Origin: Pseudomonadota bacterium
Lineage (GTDB): Bacteria; Desulfobacterota; Desulfobulbia; Desulfobulbales; Desulfocapsaceae
DNA: 64,000 nt
Assembly: GCA_018821785.1 (NCBI GenBank)
Contig: JAHJLI010000255.1
Location: 22,102-86,101, forward strand
Reading direction: 5' to 3'
The notes beneath the pieces are model-generated. The model saw only the letters and a program-made list of their open reading frames with translations, had not been told where the DNA came from and made no database searches. This document shows, piece by piece, positions 30,282-40,694 of this stretch. Made by a program: the position numbers and the translations under genes. Position 1 is the stretch's first letter. Each line of letters opens with the position of its first letter.

Positions 30282-30713
30282 CTATCGACGAATAAGATTA
30301 CTATGGTCAACCTTTATACAACGATCCATGACTACAAAAACTCCCATGTTTCTTGCAAGTTGCGCTGCTTCTTCGTTTATGATACCTTGCTGCATCCAAA
30401 TTGCCTTAGGAAGAGTATGTAATGCAAGTGCCTCTTCCACAATTGTCATAACTTCCTCTGATTTTCTGAAAATATTAACAATATCAACTGAAAAAGGCAA
30501 AGCCACAAGGGCCGGATAACACTTCTTGCCAAGAACCTCATTCTGCCCGGGATTAATGGGATAGACCGTATATCCGGCAGCAACAAGGTACCGACCAACC
30601 ATATTGCTGGGTCTATTTTCTTTCGGAGACAAGCCGACAATTGCAATGGTGGTTGCCCCCTTAAAAAGGTTTGATATTTCAGAAGATTGAATCAAAGAAG
30701 AAAATGTCTGCAT
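30282..30713 (-). CDS. CoA-binding (Rossmann) domain protein
   Basis: A 143-residue single-domain protein of the CoA-binding 2 family (YccU-like). [21 protein letters not shown] is the glycine-rich dinucleotide or CoA loop, [17 protein letters not shown] follows, then [10 protein letters not shown] and [17 protein letters not shown] with the terminal [11 protein letters not shown]. The cellular role of these proteins is not settled; CoA binding is inferred from the family. It lies 44 bases upstream of uvrA on the same strand and may be co-transcribed with it. Confidence 0.88.
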   Translation of the reverse strand: MQTFSSLIQSSEISNLFKGATTIAIVGLSPKENRPSNMVGRYLVAAGYTVYPINPGQNEVLGKKCYPALVALPFSVDIVNIFRKSEEVMTIVEEALALHTLPKAIWMQQGIINEEAAQLARNMGVFVVMDRCIKVDHSNLIRR

Positions 30714-30778
30714 GTTATGAGATCCATGAACGAAAAAGTAGGCCGCGGTTGTGAAACTATATTTATGCTAACCTCAAT

Positions 30779-30842
30779 AACGGGATAAATTTCTTGACGA
30801 AATACATTTACAAGAGACAAGAAACTAATTTCTAAGGTACTA
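30779..30842 (+). repeat. GTACC hairpin element, copy C
   Basis: It has the tag AACGGGATAA, a drifted left arm, the centre AGACAAGAAAC and an intact right arm TAATTTCTAAGGTACTA. Its right half differs by one base in 25 from copy G. It sits in the divergent gap between the CoA-binding gene and glyQ. Confidence 0.75.
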
Positions 30843-30984
30843 ATTTTACTCCTCCCAGGGCAACACAATGATGACCCCATAGACAAAAGTCAATATAACA
30901 ATTATATACTACGGAATCATTGTAGAGATGTCATACATATATTAACCACATTCCTTGATCCAAGGGAGACCATGAGGAATTATT

Positions 30985-31851
30985 ATGAATTTTCAAAATA
31001 TTATCTTTGAGTTGAGTCAATATTGGGCCGAGCAGGGGTGTGTTATCCAACAACCCTACGACATGGAGGTCGGTGCCGGAACTTTCCATCCCGCCACGCT
31101 GCTTAGGGCTTTGGGCCCAGAGCCTTGGAAATCTGCTTATCCACAACCTTCCCGTCGCCCTACCGACGGCCGCTATGGCAACAACCCCAACCGACTGCAA
31201 CACTATTATCAATACCAAGTTGTCATTAAACCTTCACCTTTGAATGTCCAAGAATTGTATCTTGGCAGTCTCGAAAGATTCGGACTCAATCTGCTTGATC
31301 ACGACATCAGGTTTGTCGAAGATGACTGGGAATCACCAACCCTTGGGGCCTCAGGCCTTGGGTGGGAAGTATGGCTGGATGGAATGGAAATTACCCAGTT
31401 TACCTATTTTCAACAGGCAGGCTCAATAGAGCTCTACCCGACGACGGTTGAAATAACCTATGGCCTCGAGCGTATTGCCATGTATCTTCAAAGCGTTGAA
31501 AGCGTCTATGATATTGCCTGGAATGAGCAAATAACCTATGGAGAGATCTTTCACCAAGCGGAAGTTGAGTTTTCCACCTTTAATTTCGAAGAGGCCAATG
31601 TCGAAAAGCTTCTGATGTTTTTTGACACCTACGAAGCAGAGGCTCTTAGACTCGTTGACAAAAATTTGATACTCCCAGCTTACGACTACTGCCTGAAGTG
31701 TTCACACACCTTTAATCTTCTCGATGCCCGCAAGGCAATCAGCGTTAATGAGCGAACCCGATATATTGGTCGCATTAGAAACATTGCGAGAAAAGTTGCC
31801 GAAGCCTATGTTGAGCAACGTCGAAACATGGGACATCCTTTGTTAACATGA
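30985..31851 (+). CDS. glyQ: Glycyl-tRNA synthetase alpha subunit
   Basis: The alpha chain of the bacterial alpha2-beta2 glycyl-tRNA synthetase holds the class II catalytic core. The 288-residue protein has [28 protein letters not shown] and [13 protein letters not shown] (motif 2 region), then [26 protein letters not shown] and the motif 3 segment [12 protein letters not shown]. Length is normal. The beta-subunit gene glyS, usually directly downstream, is absent: the next features are element copy D and tRNA-Sec. The enzyme therefore needs glyS from another locus. Element copies C and D flank the gene in the same orientation. Confidence 0.96.
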   Translation: MNFQNIIFELSQYWAEQGCVIQQPYDMEVGAGTFHPATLLRALGPEPWKSAYPQPSRRPTDGRYGNNPNRLQHYYQYQVVIKPSPLNVQELYLGSLERFGLNLLDHDIRFVEDDWESPTLGASGLGWEVWLDGMEITQFTYFQQAGSIELYPTTVEITYGLERIAMYLQSVESVYDIAWNEQITYGEIFHQAEVEFSTFNFEEANVEKLLMFFDTYEAEALRLVDKNLILPAYDYCLKCSHTFNLLDARKAISVNERTRYIGRIRNIARKVAEAYVEQRRNMGHPLLT

Positions 31852-31942
31852 TGCCTCAGCATGCAAATTCACAAGGCCAAACTTTCAGATACCATTCTTC
31901 TCGCTATCGAGTACAATGTTCTTTCCAAGTTGTGTGCGAGAA

Positions 31943-31972
31943 AAAACAAGAAATGAATTTCTAAGGTACTGA
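31943..31972 (+). repeat. GTACC hairpin element, right half only, copy D
   Basis: AAAAACAAGAAATGAATTT followed by CTAAGGTACT matches the centre and right arm of copies C and G with one substitution. No left arm or tag can be seen upstream, so this is a truncated copy. Confidence 0.65.
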
Positions 31973-32031
31973 AACTGGAAGAACAACAGAAAGGCAATCA
32001 GACGAAAGGAAAATCTTTGATGCCGCGATAA

Positions 32032-32129
32032 TGGCGGAAGTGCATGGGAATCGAACCCACCTAACGGGCTATTAACCCGCTACACCGGATTTGAAGTCCG
32101 GGAAAGCCACCAGTGCCCTATCCACTTCC
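32032..32129 (-). tRNA. selC: tRNA-Sec (anticodon TCA)
   Basis: On the minus strand the 98-nt gene starts GGAAGTGG and ends CACTTCC-G-CCA. The anticodon loop is CTTCAAA within GGACTTCAAATCC, the anticodon TCA reads UGA, and a long variable arm (GTGTAGCGGGTTAATAGCC region) and long acceptor-T stack follow, as in bacterial selC. The 3' CCA is encoded. It implies that the genome inserts selenocysteine, although no selenoprotein gene was recognised in the window. Confidence 0.95.
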
Positions 32130-32274
32130 AAAGATCGCGGTAAAAAGAAGCCACTATACTAATAAGTGTTGACCTTGAAAACAACTATTTATTATACTGG
32201 TGTCCTTTGTCGGCGTATAAATAAAATAATCACGTCTGTTTTTAAAAATTCAAGCAACCCGATTCTTATCCCAC

Positions 32275-32649
32275 ATGCAGTGCGAAAGATTAGTTAAAAT
32301 GATTAAATCATGGTTTCTTAGCGTTCGCGAAGAGACCATGGCTCCGGCCCGCATGGTCTCATTTATAGAGCAACATGCCGCCACTTGTGAAATTTGTCTT
32401 CAGGATCCAGACCTGAAAGAAGAGATTGCCAAGATCACTGAACTTGTTCTACCAGAATCGAAAATTCCCAAAGCAATCCGGCTGCAAAACGGCCTAGACG
32501 AAGACACAGATCTTGAAGATGACATCTTTTCGGAAAACGACGAAGGCGATGATAGCCTCACCGTCGACGACGACGAAGAAGAAGATATCGAGGACATAGA
32601 CCAAGAAGAAGACAAATTTCTTGAAGATGGGGATGAGGACGAGGATTAG
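32275..32649 (+). CDS. Small acidic protein with CX2C motif, unknown function
   Basis: The 124-residue product is not recognised. The N-terminal half is folded-looking, with REETMAPARMVSFIEQH, then CEIC (a CX2C pair), DLKEEIAKITELVLPESKIPK. The C-terminal 50 residues are almost wholly Asp and Glu with no Lys-rich balance, giving a very acidic tail. A metal-binding or anti-sigma-like role can be imagined from the Cys pair and His, but nothing proves it. A second ATG at 32299 is an alternative start; neither has a strong ribosome site. It lies 145 bases from tRNA-Sec on the opposite strand. Confidence 0.65.
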   Translation: MQCERLVKMIKSWFLSVREETMAPARMVSFIEQHAATCEICLQDPDLKEEIAKITELVLPESKIPKAIRLQNGLDEDTDLEDDIFSENDEGDDSLTVDDDEEEDIEDIDQEEDKFLEDGDEDED

Positions 32650-32763
32650 CACCCCCATTCATCTGATGTCCTCACCAGGGAAAAGTCTGGTGGCCGACAA
32701 CTTCCTTGATTACAAAAGCAGCAATCCAGCCTCGTAGTTCTTCCTCAAGTATTCGAAGAGAAT

Positions 32764-33537
32764 TCACCACCTTTTCAGTGCATCAATGATAAATGTGTTG
32801 ATTTTGTTTTGCTCCTCGTCACCCTTGCCTACAACCATCATTGGAGTGCCAAAGGAATAATACGCTGTCTTGGAAAGATCAAGCCTGCCAAAATCTTTAA
32901 TCCATGAGCCATTCTGCCAGCAGTCGGTTTTCAAAGCCACTGGGATTACCGGGACCCCTGCTTTTTTGGCCAGCTTCACGCCAATCGAACTCATTTGCTC
33001 CGGATCGAATGTGTGTGATCGTGTCGTTTGCGGAAAGACAATTACCGATATCCCGGCATGTAACCTGTTAACCCCCTCAGACATAACCACTTTCAAGTCC
33101 TGCCGGGGATTGGTTCTGCTGACAGCGACGGGATTGCGCGACCGCATTATATGCTTGAAGACGGGATAAGCGAGAAGACTTTCTTTAACTACGAAAGTTA
33201 CCGGTAATATCGGCTGAATAATTCCGGGCAGAAGCATTGTCTCCATCATGCTCATATGATTGCCGATAAAAACAACTGGACCAGTTTGTCGTTCTAAATT
33301 TTCGATACCCGATATTTCTATCTTGACCCCAGCTTGTTCCAACCGCCGCAACACATCCAAGCTACTTTCAACCCAATTATTGTCACCATACACACCCCTT
33401 TTTGCCACCCTGCTTGATCGACATACAATACCAATCAAGTGCAAATAAAACAGCAAAGATGGCAAAATTTTTGAAAGCAGTGATACAGGCCGGTCTGGTG
33501 TCCTATAAAGATATTCAGTGTACTGTAATCTAAACAT
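32764..33537 (-). CDS. PlsC-like acyltransferase with altered catalytic motifs
   Basis: The 257-residue protein belongs to the 1-acyl-glycerol-3-phosphate acyltransferase superfamily. An N-terminal hydrophobic segment (about 24-40) could attach it to the membrane. The catalytic HX4D box is GNHMSMME, so the Asp is replaced by Glu, and the second box normally written FPEGTRS reads FPQTTRS. Further family blocks are VVKESLLAYPVFKHIM and AGVPVIPVALKTD. The same motif changes could mark a subfamily with a different acyl acceptor, which is inference. No neighbour suggests a pathway. Confidence 0.8.
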   Translation of the reverse strand: MFRLQYTEYLYRTPDRPVSLLSKILPSLLFYLHLIGIVCRSSRVAKRGVYGDNNWVESSLDVLRRLEQAGVKIEISGIENLERQTGPVVFIGNHMSMMETMLLPGIIQPILPVTFVVKESLLAYPVFKHIMRSRNPVAVSRTNPRQDLKVVMSEGVNRLHAGISVIVFPQTTRSHTFDPEQMSSIGVKLAKKAGVPVIPVALKTDCWQNGSWIKDFGRLDLSKTAYYSFGTPMMVVGKGDEEQNKINTFIIDALKRW

Positions 33538-33686
33538 TTGTTTTTAGTCACAAGGCTGAATTAGAAAGTGAAACTCTCTCGCCTGCCGCATGGAAAGTAG
33601 CACGAATAGCACCAGAATATCAAGGATATTTGTGCTGGGTCATATTGATGCGTTGTCAGTTTTTGCCTGACATTGCCGATGATAAT

Positions 33687-33723
33687 TAAAAAAAAGGCTC
33701 GCTACAAGAAACCGTAGCGAGCC
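33687..33723 (-). terminator. Rho-independent terminator downstream of tRNA-Met
   Basis: GGCTCGCTAC (33696-33705) and GTAGCGAGCC (33714-33723) form a perfect 10-bp stem; on the minus strand it is followed by nine T residues. It lies 36 bases past the tRNA 3' end. Confidence 0.9.
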
Positions 33724-33758
33724 CTATATATAAAAGCCTTAAAAGGCCAGTGCAATTC

Positions 33759-33835
33759 TGGTGGCGATGCAGGGACTTGAACCCCGGACTCTGCGGATAT
33801 GAGCCGCATGCTCTGACCAACTGAGCTACATCGCC
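33759..33835 (-). tRNA. tRNA-Met (anticodon CAT), elongator type
   Basis: On the minus strand GGCGATG pairs with CATCGCC, the D-arm is GCTCAGTTGGTCAGAGC, the anticodon loop CTCATAT gives CAT, and GGTTCAAGTCC forms the T-loop. The 3' CCA is encoded. The fully paired acceptor end rules out initiator tRNA. A lysidine-modified tRNA-Ile(CAU) is the alternative that sequence reading alone cannot fully exclude. Confidence 0.9.
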
Positions 33836-33913
33836 GTGCGACAAGGCGAAAATAATTACCGCATAGGTTGCTACATGTCAATACTTTTCAACAATAATGA
33901 GTATTTATTGCTG

Positions 33914-33951
33914 AAAAAAGAAGACCCCCACGTTCGGGGGCCTTCTTTTTT
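33914..33951. terminator. Bidirectional terminator downstream of groEL
   Basis: AAAAAAGAAG-A-CCCCC and GGGGG-C-CTTCTTTTTT form a long stem with T6 on both strands. For the minus strand it follows groEL, after element copy E. Confidence 0.85.
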
Positions 33952-33974
33952 GCTATGATATCCTACCCCCATAA

Positions 33975-34039
33975 GGGAGGATAAGTACCTTCTCGAAATT
34001 CATACTTAAAAACCCCGCTATGAATTTCTAATGTACTAA
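33975..34039 (+). repeat. GTACC hairpin element, copy E
   Basis: Tag GGAGGATAAG is followed by GTACCTTCTCGAAATTCAT, an A-rich loop, then ATGAATTTCTAATGTAC. Inner stem bases have changed in pairs relative to copy G (ATTCAT/ATGAAT against ATTCGT/ACGAAT). It lies 31 bases downstream of the groEL stop, before the terminator. Confidence 0.8.
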
Positions 34040-34070
34040 GGGGAATAAGAAACGAGCCCCAAGGCTCTTC

Positions 34071-35744
<1,674 letters not shown>

Positions 35745-35806
35745 TCAACGAGATGTTATCAATAATAAAAAATCACAGCACAAACATATTCCAGAAGTAT
35801 CTGAAA

Positions 35807-36097
35807 TTATTTAATTACAACTCCAAGGACATCGTCTTCGCGCATGATAAGAAAATCATCGCCATCAATCTTCACTTCGGTCCCACCGTATTTCGAAAAC
35901 AGAACTCTATCTCCGGCAGCAACCTGAAGAGCAACCCTTTCACCTTTATCATTTAATTTCCCAGGACCAACGGCAACCACTTCACCCTCAGCCGGTTTTT
36001 CTTTGGCACTATCAGGAATGATGATGCCACCTGCTGTTTTTGCCTCTTCTGCAAGTCGTTTCACCAAAAGACGATCATTCAATGGACGAATCTTCAT
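35807..36097 (-). CDS. groES: Co-chaperonin GroES (10 kDa)
   Basis: The 96-residue lid of the GroEL chamber. [14 protein letters not shown] opens it, the mobile loop contains [19 protein letters not shown], and [28 protein letters not shown] and [12 protein letters not shown] complete the family pattern. It is the first gene of the groES-groEL operon. Confidence 0.98.
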   Translation of the reverse strand: MKIRPLNDRLLVKRLAEEAKTAGGIIIPDSAKEKPAEGEVVAVGPGKLNDKGERVALQVAAGDRVLFSKYGGTEVKIDGDDFLIMREDDVLGVVIK

Positions 36098-36137
36098 TAC
36101 TACCTCCTAACTAGACAATTGATTTGTTACGGAAAAA

Positions 36138-36166
36138 GGGACTCTCAACGTAATAAATGGAGTCCC
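36138..36166 (-). promoter_or_regulatory. Inverted repeat in the groES leader
   Basis: GGGACTC (36138-36144) and GAGTCCC (36160-36166) with a 15-base spacer lie between the predicted promoter and groES. The layout recalls a CIRCE operator but the half-sites and spacer do not match TTAGCACTC-N9-GAGTGCTAA, so HrcA control is not supported. Confidence 0.35.
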
Positions 36167-36214
36167 AAATTGATTTTTGCCCGATTTTCAGGGTGATATA
36201 TCGAACTGCGCAAA

Positions 36215-36243
36215 AATATAGGCTGTGATCTTTAAAAATCAAG
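36215..36243 (-). promoter_or_regulatory. Heat-shock type promoter of groES-groEL
   Basis: On the minus strand CTTGATT (36243-36237), a 14-base gap, and CCTATATT (36222-36215) fit the sigma-32 pattern (CTTGAAA, 13-15, CCCCATnT). The same bases also read as TTGATT-16-TATATT for sigma-70. Position about 118 bases before groES is sensible. Confidence 0.55.
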
Positions 36244-36322
36244 GGGCGCTTTTTAAAAAAAAAGAGAAGCAGTTGACGTTTTATGCAATGCGACACCGAC
36301 GGGTTACGAGGGCCTCACATTC

Positions 36323-37405
36323 TCATCCGACGCGAACTACCCATTTGAAGGGATCCGTCTCGAAACCGTTCTGGATGGCTTGCAGCTCAGTATAGAGCCT
36401 GGCTGAAAGTTCTCCTGTCTGACCGTTATTTATCTTGTAACTGGTGCCCTTAAAAAACAGTTCTCCAACGGGAGAGATAACAGCGGCGGTTCCAGTGCCG
36501 AAAGCTTCCTGCAACCTGCCCTCCTCATTCGCTCTCAGCACCTCATCAATCGAGATCCTTCGCTCAGCCACATCCATTCCCCAACTGGATGCAAGTTTGA
36601 TAACGGAATCTCTGGTAAGTCCCCCCAAAATTGAACCTTCCAATGGCGGGGTCAGCAACTGGTCATCTATTTTAAAAAAAATATTACTGGTTCCGACTTC
36701 CTCAATAAATGTGTGTTCGCAGGCATCAAGCCATAAAACCTGAGTACAGCCCTCTTTCTTGGCAATTTCAGACATATACAGGGATGCTGCATAATTGCCG
36801 GCGGTTTTTACATTGCCGACCCCGCCCTTTACCGCCCTGACGTACTGATCACTGACATAGATCTTGGTAGGATTACATCCTTCAGCATAATATGCTCCAA
36901 CAGGGGACATTATTATATAGAAGTAATAGAGAGACGATGGTTTAACTCCGAGAGTGGGTTCGACGGCAATCATCGTCGGACGAATATACAGAGTTGCCCC
37001 TTTGGCTCGAGGCACCCACTCTCTTTCTAGGTATATAAGCGATTTCAGAACATTAACTATTTTTTCCACCGGAATCCGCGGCATACACATACGCACGGCA
37101 GAAGTATTCATACGTTCGAAATTGTCCTTGGGACGAAAAAGAAACAACTGGTCATCCTTGCCCCGATATGCTTTGAGACCTTCAAATATCGCCTGACCAT
37201 AGTGAAAGACCATTGCCGCAGGATCAACCCGGAACTCCTCTTTTGCACAGATTTTTGCCTCATGCCAGCCATGCTCCCGACTCCATTTCATGAGGAACAT
37301 GTAATCTGTGAAATGAACCCCAAAACCAAGTTTATCGGGTAACGGTTTTTTCTTTAATTTTTCCCTGGGCACCTTCTCCAATGCAACTTCAAGATCTTCC
37401 AACAT
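36323..37405 (-). CDS. ilvE: Branched-chain amino acid aminotransferase
   Basis: This PLP enzyme transaminates Leu, Ile and Val with 2-oxoglutarate. The 360-residue product is of the class IV fold, longer eukaryote/Firmicute-like type: GFGVHFTDYMFLMKW, FHYGQAIFEGLKAYRG, RPTMIAVEPTLGV, the PLP lysine in KGGVGNVKTAGNYAAS, and VLWLDACEHTFIEEVGTSNIFF. The ATG at 37405 is chosen because GGAG lies 10 bases upstream; a longer in-frame GTG start has that site inside it. Confidence 0.94.
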   Translation of the reverse strand: MLEDLEVALEKVPREKLKKKPLPDKLGFGVHFTDYMFLMKWSREHGWHEAKICAKEEFRVDPAAMVFHYGQAIFEGLKAYRGKDDQLFLFRPKDNFERMNTSAVRMCMPRIPVEKIVNVLKSLIYLEREWVPRAKGATLYIRPTMIAVEPTLGVKPSSLYYFYIIMSPVGAYYAEGCNPTKIYVSDQYVRAVKGGVGNVKTAGNYAASLYMSEIAKKEGCTQVLWLDACEHTFIEEVGTSNIFFKIDDQLLTPPLEGSILGGLTRDSVIKLASSWGMDVAERRISIDEVLRANEEGRLQEAFGTGTAAVISPVGELFFKGTSYKINNGQTGELSARLYTELQAIQNGFETDPFKWVVRVG

Positions 37406-37606
37406 TTTCCCCAATCTCCTCGGTAACACTTATTTTCTTTGCTTAATCCATGAGAGGATATATATAATTTTATATTCGATACGAGATATTCCCAGGCCTT
37501 GCCAATCAGGTCGCAAGGAAGTTCTCAGAATACCTCAGCAGTTGAAACAATTGCAACTCTATTTCATATGACCCGTTAACCCCCCTAATGTTTCAGGCCC
37601 AACCAA

Positions 37607-38704
37607 ATGAATGACACCGAGACAAACTATCAGACAAACGGGCAAGCCCCAAGCCCTGTAAGTATCAGATACTTTCTCCTGGTATTTGCCATCTCGATCT
37701 TCTTTTTTGGCGTAATCCTCTGGCCATTCTGGTCGATATTAGTGCTGTCCTTTCTCTTGACCAACCTCTTCCGGCCGATATATATCTTCATCAGCAAAAA
37801 ACTTCCCTGTCAACTTGCCTCGGCGCTCACCTGCCTGCTGATTATTGCCATTGTATTTATCCCGCTGATTTTTTTCGTCTTTTCTCTAGCTGACGAAGCA
37901 CTCAATTTGTACAACTGGGGACGGGGCAGCAGGATCGGCCTGAAACTGCAGATATTCATCCAGGAAAGCCCGCTGATCCTGCAATTCCAGGAACAATTGG
38001 ACCAGGTTGGCTTCAAATTCGATCCGTCGCAGATTTCCGACAGTTTTTCCTACCTGGTCAAGGAAAGCGGATTGCAACTTTATAATTATGCCAGTGCCTG
38101 GGCGGCAAACATACTCCAGTTTCTGTTATTTTTCTTCCTCATGATCCTGATCATCTTTTTCCTCCTCATCGATCAACCGAAGCTGATAGAGTATATTATC
38201 CGTATCTCTCCCCTGCCCGAGGATGAAAATCGTCTGCTTTTCGATAAATTTCAGGAAATTGCCAACGCAATTCTCAAGGGAAACGGTATCTGCGGACTCA
38301 TTCAGGGGGTAATGGGCGGCGTCATCTTCTCTATCCTCAGCCTCAATTCTCCGATTCTTTGGGGCTGCGTCATGGCGGTCATTGCTTTCATGCCGATTTT
38401 CGGCATAGGCCTAGTGATGATTCCTGCTGCTATCATTCTCATGATTAGCAGCAGAATGAACGAAGGTATTTTTCTTATTGTTTTCTATTTGATTCTTTCA
38501 TTAGGCGTCGAAAATTTTGTAAAACCGAAGATGGTCGGAACCCAGGTGCACATGCATACCCTGCTGGTCTTTCTTTCTATTCTCGGCGGCATGACGGTAT
38601 ACGGGATTCTCGGAATCATCTATGGTCCGCTCATAATCACCGCTTTCCTTACCCTTTCGGACATCTACTTAAAAAAATACGATCATCACATTCGCCGGAT
38701 ATAA
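37607..38704 (+). CDS. AI-2E family (UPF0118) membrane transporter
   Basis: The 365-residue protein has seven to eight membrane helices: about 20-60 (two), 68-90, 160-190 (LLFFFLMILIIFFLL), and four in the last third. The conserved signature region GLIQGVMGGVIFSILSL and PIFGIGLVMIPAAIILM, and the end PLIITAFLTLSDIYLKK, match PerM/YdiK/AI-2E exporters. Substrates for this family vary (autoinducer-2, Na+/H+, others) and cannot be told here. It is divergent from ilvE and convergent with the DisA-fold gene, 33 bases away. Confidence 0.88.
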   Translation: MNDTETNYQTNGQAPSPVSIRYFLLVFAISIFFFGVILWPFWSILVLSFLLTNLFRPIYIFISKKLPCQLASALTCLLIIAIVFIPLIFFVFSLADEALNLYNWGRGSRIGLKLQIFIQESPLILQFQEQLDQVGFKFDPSQISDSFSYLVKESGLQLYNYASAWAANILQFLLFFFLMILIIFFLLIDQPKLIEYIIRISPLPEDENRLLFDKFQEIANAILKGNGICGLIQGVMGGVIFSILSLNSPILWGCVMAVIAFMPIFGIGLVMIPAAIILMISSRMNEGIFLIVFYLILSLGVENFVKPKMVGTQVHMHTLLVFLSILGGMTVYGILGIIYGPLIITAFLTLSDIYLKKYDHHIRRI

Positions 38705-38737
38705 TCAAGGCTGAGAAACTGGAAACGCTCTAGGATT

Positions 38738-40057
38738 CTAGGCGAAATCGATGGGAATGACGTCCCAGAACGTGACCTTCTCATCATTCCAGGTAACAAC
38801 GCTGGCTTTGGCGTCCTGGGAAACGATTATTCCCAGGACATCATGCAGCTTATGGCAGAGATAATATAAGGATCGATGCCGGGTGCCGACACTCTCCACC
38901 CGCTCGACCTGCCGGCGGACACCTTCGGGATCAAGGGCTCTGGCAACAATCCCGCCCATTTCCATAGCCCCCTGAATGATCCCGCCAAATCCTATTATCT
39001 CAAGTCCTTCAGTGGTCACGACGGCGCCATCAACCCCGGTAAGGCGCGCGATAAATCTGGCATATTTAAAAACCCGTTCATCGAGCTGAGCCAACTCCTC
39101 AGTCTGCAACGACACATAATCCTTCCACCCCGCCAGATATTCAGGACCATAGAGCCGACCGCAATTTCTCGCCAGAACCTCCATGATTCTCAGCACGATC
39201 TTTCTCAACTGGTTACGAGGAGCCCCTTCATCAAACCGGTATTTAAGATCGATATAGGGATTGTCGTGGGCGACCAGATCATCCATCCCGGCAGGAAAAG
39301 AAATAATGGTTCCACCATGGCCGGACCGTCGCACCGTGCTGATAACATGCTTGAAAAATTCTAGATACAGAGCCGGAATAAAAGAGGGATCGATGCGTGC
39401 CCACGCCTCTGGATCACGGCTCGGGTGCTGCTCGTGCATTGCCGCGAGTTCACTGCGCACCTGACTGAACCGCCTGGCGACCCATTGCGAACGAAAGACG
39501 TTGGTCGACGGGGATATGATGTTGCCACCGCTCAACTGGGCGAGGATTTCGACCCCCCGGCAGACAATCAGCCGGCCAGAGCCAACTATGTTTACGCCAA
39601 GGGCAGGTGGCAAAGGGGTTGCCTGTTTGCTGCCGCCATGAATAACATGCATCCACCGTGACCCTGAATGGATCAATCCCCAGATCTGCAAGCCTTCCCC
39701 CCGCCGGTGGCGAATGCCGATAAGCGAGTTGTTGTAGTCTATAGATGGGCCAAGCTTGAGGAGTTCGTACTCGTTATAAGGACGCGGCACAATAAAACTG
39801 AGGACAAAGAGACCGAGAGCCTCGCCGAACCCGTCTTCATCAACGTCTTCCGGCTCACAAAGCATCAGCCGAAAGCGAATGCCGCGTGCTTCCTCCTGCA
39901 TCTGGCTGACCTGATATGCCGTTGACAGCAGTTCCTCCAGCACCTCGGCATCAGGCAGTCGCCTGTATCCTGGATTGGAAATCTCCATCCCCGGGGGCCC
40001 CAGCCGCCAGAGAGCGAGAAGTGCTTGTACCAAATCCTTTGGATATTTGTGGACCAT
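38738..40057 (-). CDS. DisA-fold (DAC/DACNV-like) protein with intact DGA and RHR motifs
   Basis: The 439-residue protein appears to have a C-terminal domain of the diadenylate cyclase superfamily. LTGVDGAVVTTEGLEIIGFGG carries the DGA motif at D343, and SVGTRHRSLYYLCHKLHDVLGIIVSQDAK carries RHR at 393-395; in DisA these two motifs bind ATP and metal. The N-terminal 300 residues are not recognised with certainty. They include SFIVPRPYNEYEL, HSGSRWMHVIHGG and HGGTIISFPAGMDD, and resemble a putative sensor region recorded for this group (DACNV type). No membrane helix is seen. It could make c-di-AMP or only bind nucleotides. It stands alone on its strand. Family call is moderately firm; activity is inference. 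Confidence 0.65.
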   Translation of the reverse strand: MVHKYPKDLVQALLALWRLGPPGMEISNPGYRRLPDAEVLEELLSTAYQVSQMQEEARGIRFRLMLCEPEDVDEDGFGEALGLFVLSFIVPRPYNEYELLKLGPSIDYNNSLIGIRHRRGEGLQIWGLIHSGSRWMHVIHGGSKQATPLPPALGVNIVGSGRLIVCRGVEILAQLSGGNIISPSTNVFRSQWVARRFSQVRSELAAMHEQHPSRDPEAWARIDPSFIPALYLEFFKHVISTVRRSGHGGTIISFPAGMDDLVAHDNPYIDLKYRFDEGAPRNQLRKIVLRIMEVLARNCGRLYGPEYLAGWKDYVSLQTEELAQLDERVFKYARFIARLTGVDGAVVTTEGLEIIGFGGIIQGAMEMGGIVARALDPEGVRRQVERVESVGTRHRSLYYLCHKLHDVLGIIVSQDAKASVVTWNDEKVTFWDVIPIDFA

Positions 40058-40251
40058 AGCCGATTCTCACCTGGAAATGAACTCACTTGTCGGGCCGATG
40101 ACAATGATACCTGTGAACACATCAACCGAATATACAAAGTATCATTTTGATATATTTTATAAAATTCACAGCAACAAGCAAGGAATTTCACTGTAGATCG
40201 GTTAAAATTATCCCCCCTGAATATAATTAGAAGGAAACTGTTCGTTCACCC

Positions 40252-40683
40252 TCAAGCTTTCAGCGGCAGCCCATACGTATCCTGTCCCAGGAGGTGCATG
40301 GCCTCATCTCCACCGAAAAGGTGGAGAAAACTATCATCGGCGAGGTTACAGCGGAAGCCACGGCAGGTTTTTGGCCGATAGTGATAGATTTTACAACGAT
40401 ATTTGCCATTCCGATGCTCGAGAAAAACGCAGCCCTTGTCGTCCGGGTGAATCATGTACAATTTGTCACCATTCTTTGCAATTTGGACAGCTACCTCAAG
40501 GCCATTTTCCCGGATGTCTTTCATCGTCACGTTAACGCCGATATACCCCCCCATTTTTTCTATAAATGCTGCCTCATCTGGCTGCACAACAATCTTCCGA
40601 TAGCCCTTACAACAGGTGCCGCACTGACGACACTCATGGAAAATGGTCTTCAAGGCATCTTCATCAATGTGATTTTTTTTCAT
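40252..40683 (-). CDS. YkgJ-family cysteine cluster protein
   Basis: A 143-residue member of the YkgJ (zinc/iron chelating) family. The conserved cysteine set is CRQCGTCCKGYRK at about 18-30, with CVFLEHRNGKYRCKIYHYRPKTCRGFRC at about 85-115. Such proteins bind a metal or an Fe-S cluster through these cysteines; the biochemical role is unknown. It follows the deacetylase-like gene by 11 bases, so the three genes GNAT, deacetylase and YkgJ form one transcription unit. Confidence 0.88.
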   Translation of the reverse strand: MKKNHIDEDALKTIFHECRQCGTCCKGYRKIVVQPDEAAFIEKMGGYIGVNVTMKDIRENGLEVAVQIAKNGDKLYMIHPDDKGCVFLEHRNGKYRCKIYHYRPKTCRGFRCNLADDSFLHLFGGDEAMHLLGQDTYGLPLKA

Positions 40684-40694
40684 TTTTCAAATCC

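Noticed and set aside
33759-33835. tRNA-Ile with modified CAU anticodon
   Set aside because: Kept as tRNA-Met because the arm sequences look more like elongator tRNA-Met; the distinction is not certain by eye.
36138-36166. CIRCE operator before groES
   Set aside because: Half-sites are GGGACTC/GAGTCCC with a 15-base spacer, unlike the fixed CIRCE sequence and 9-base spacer.
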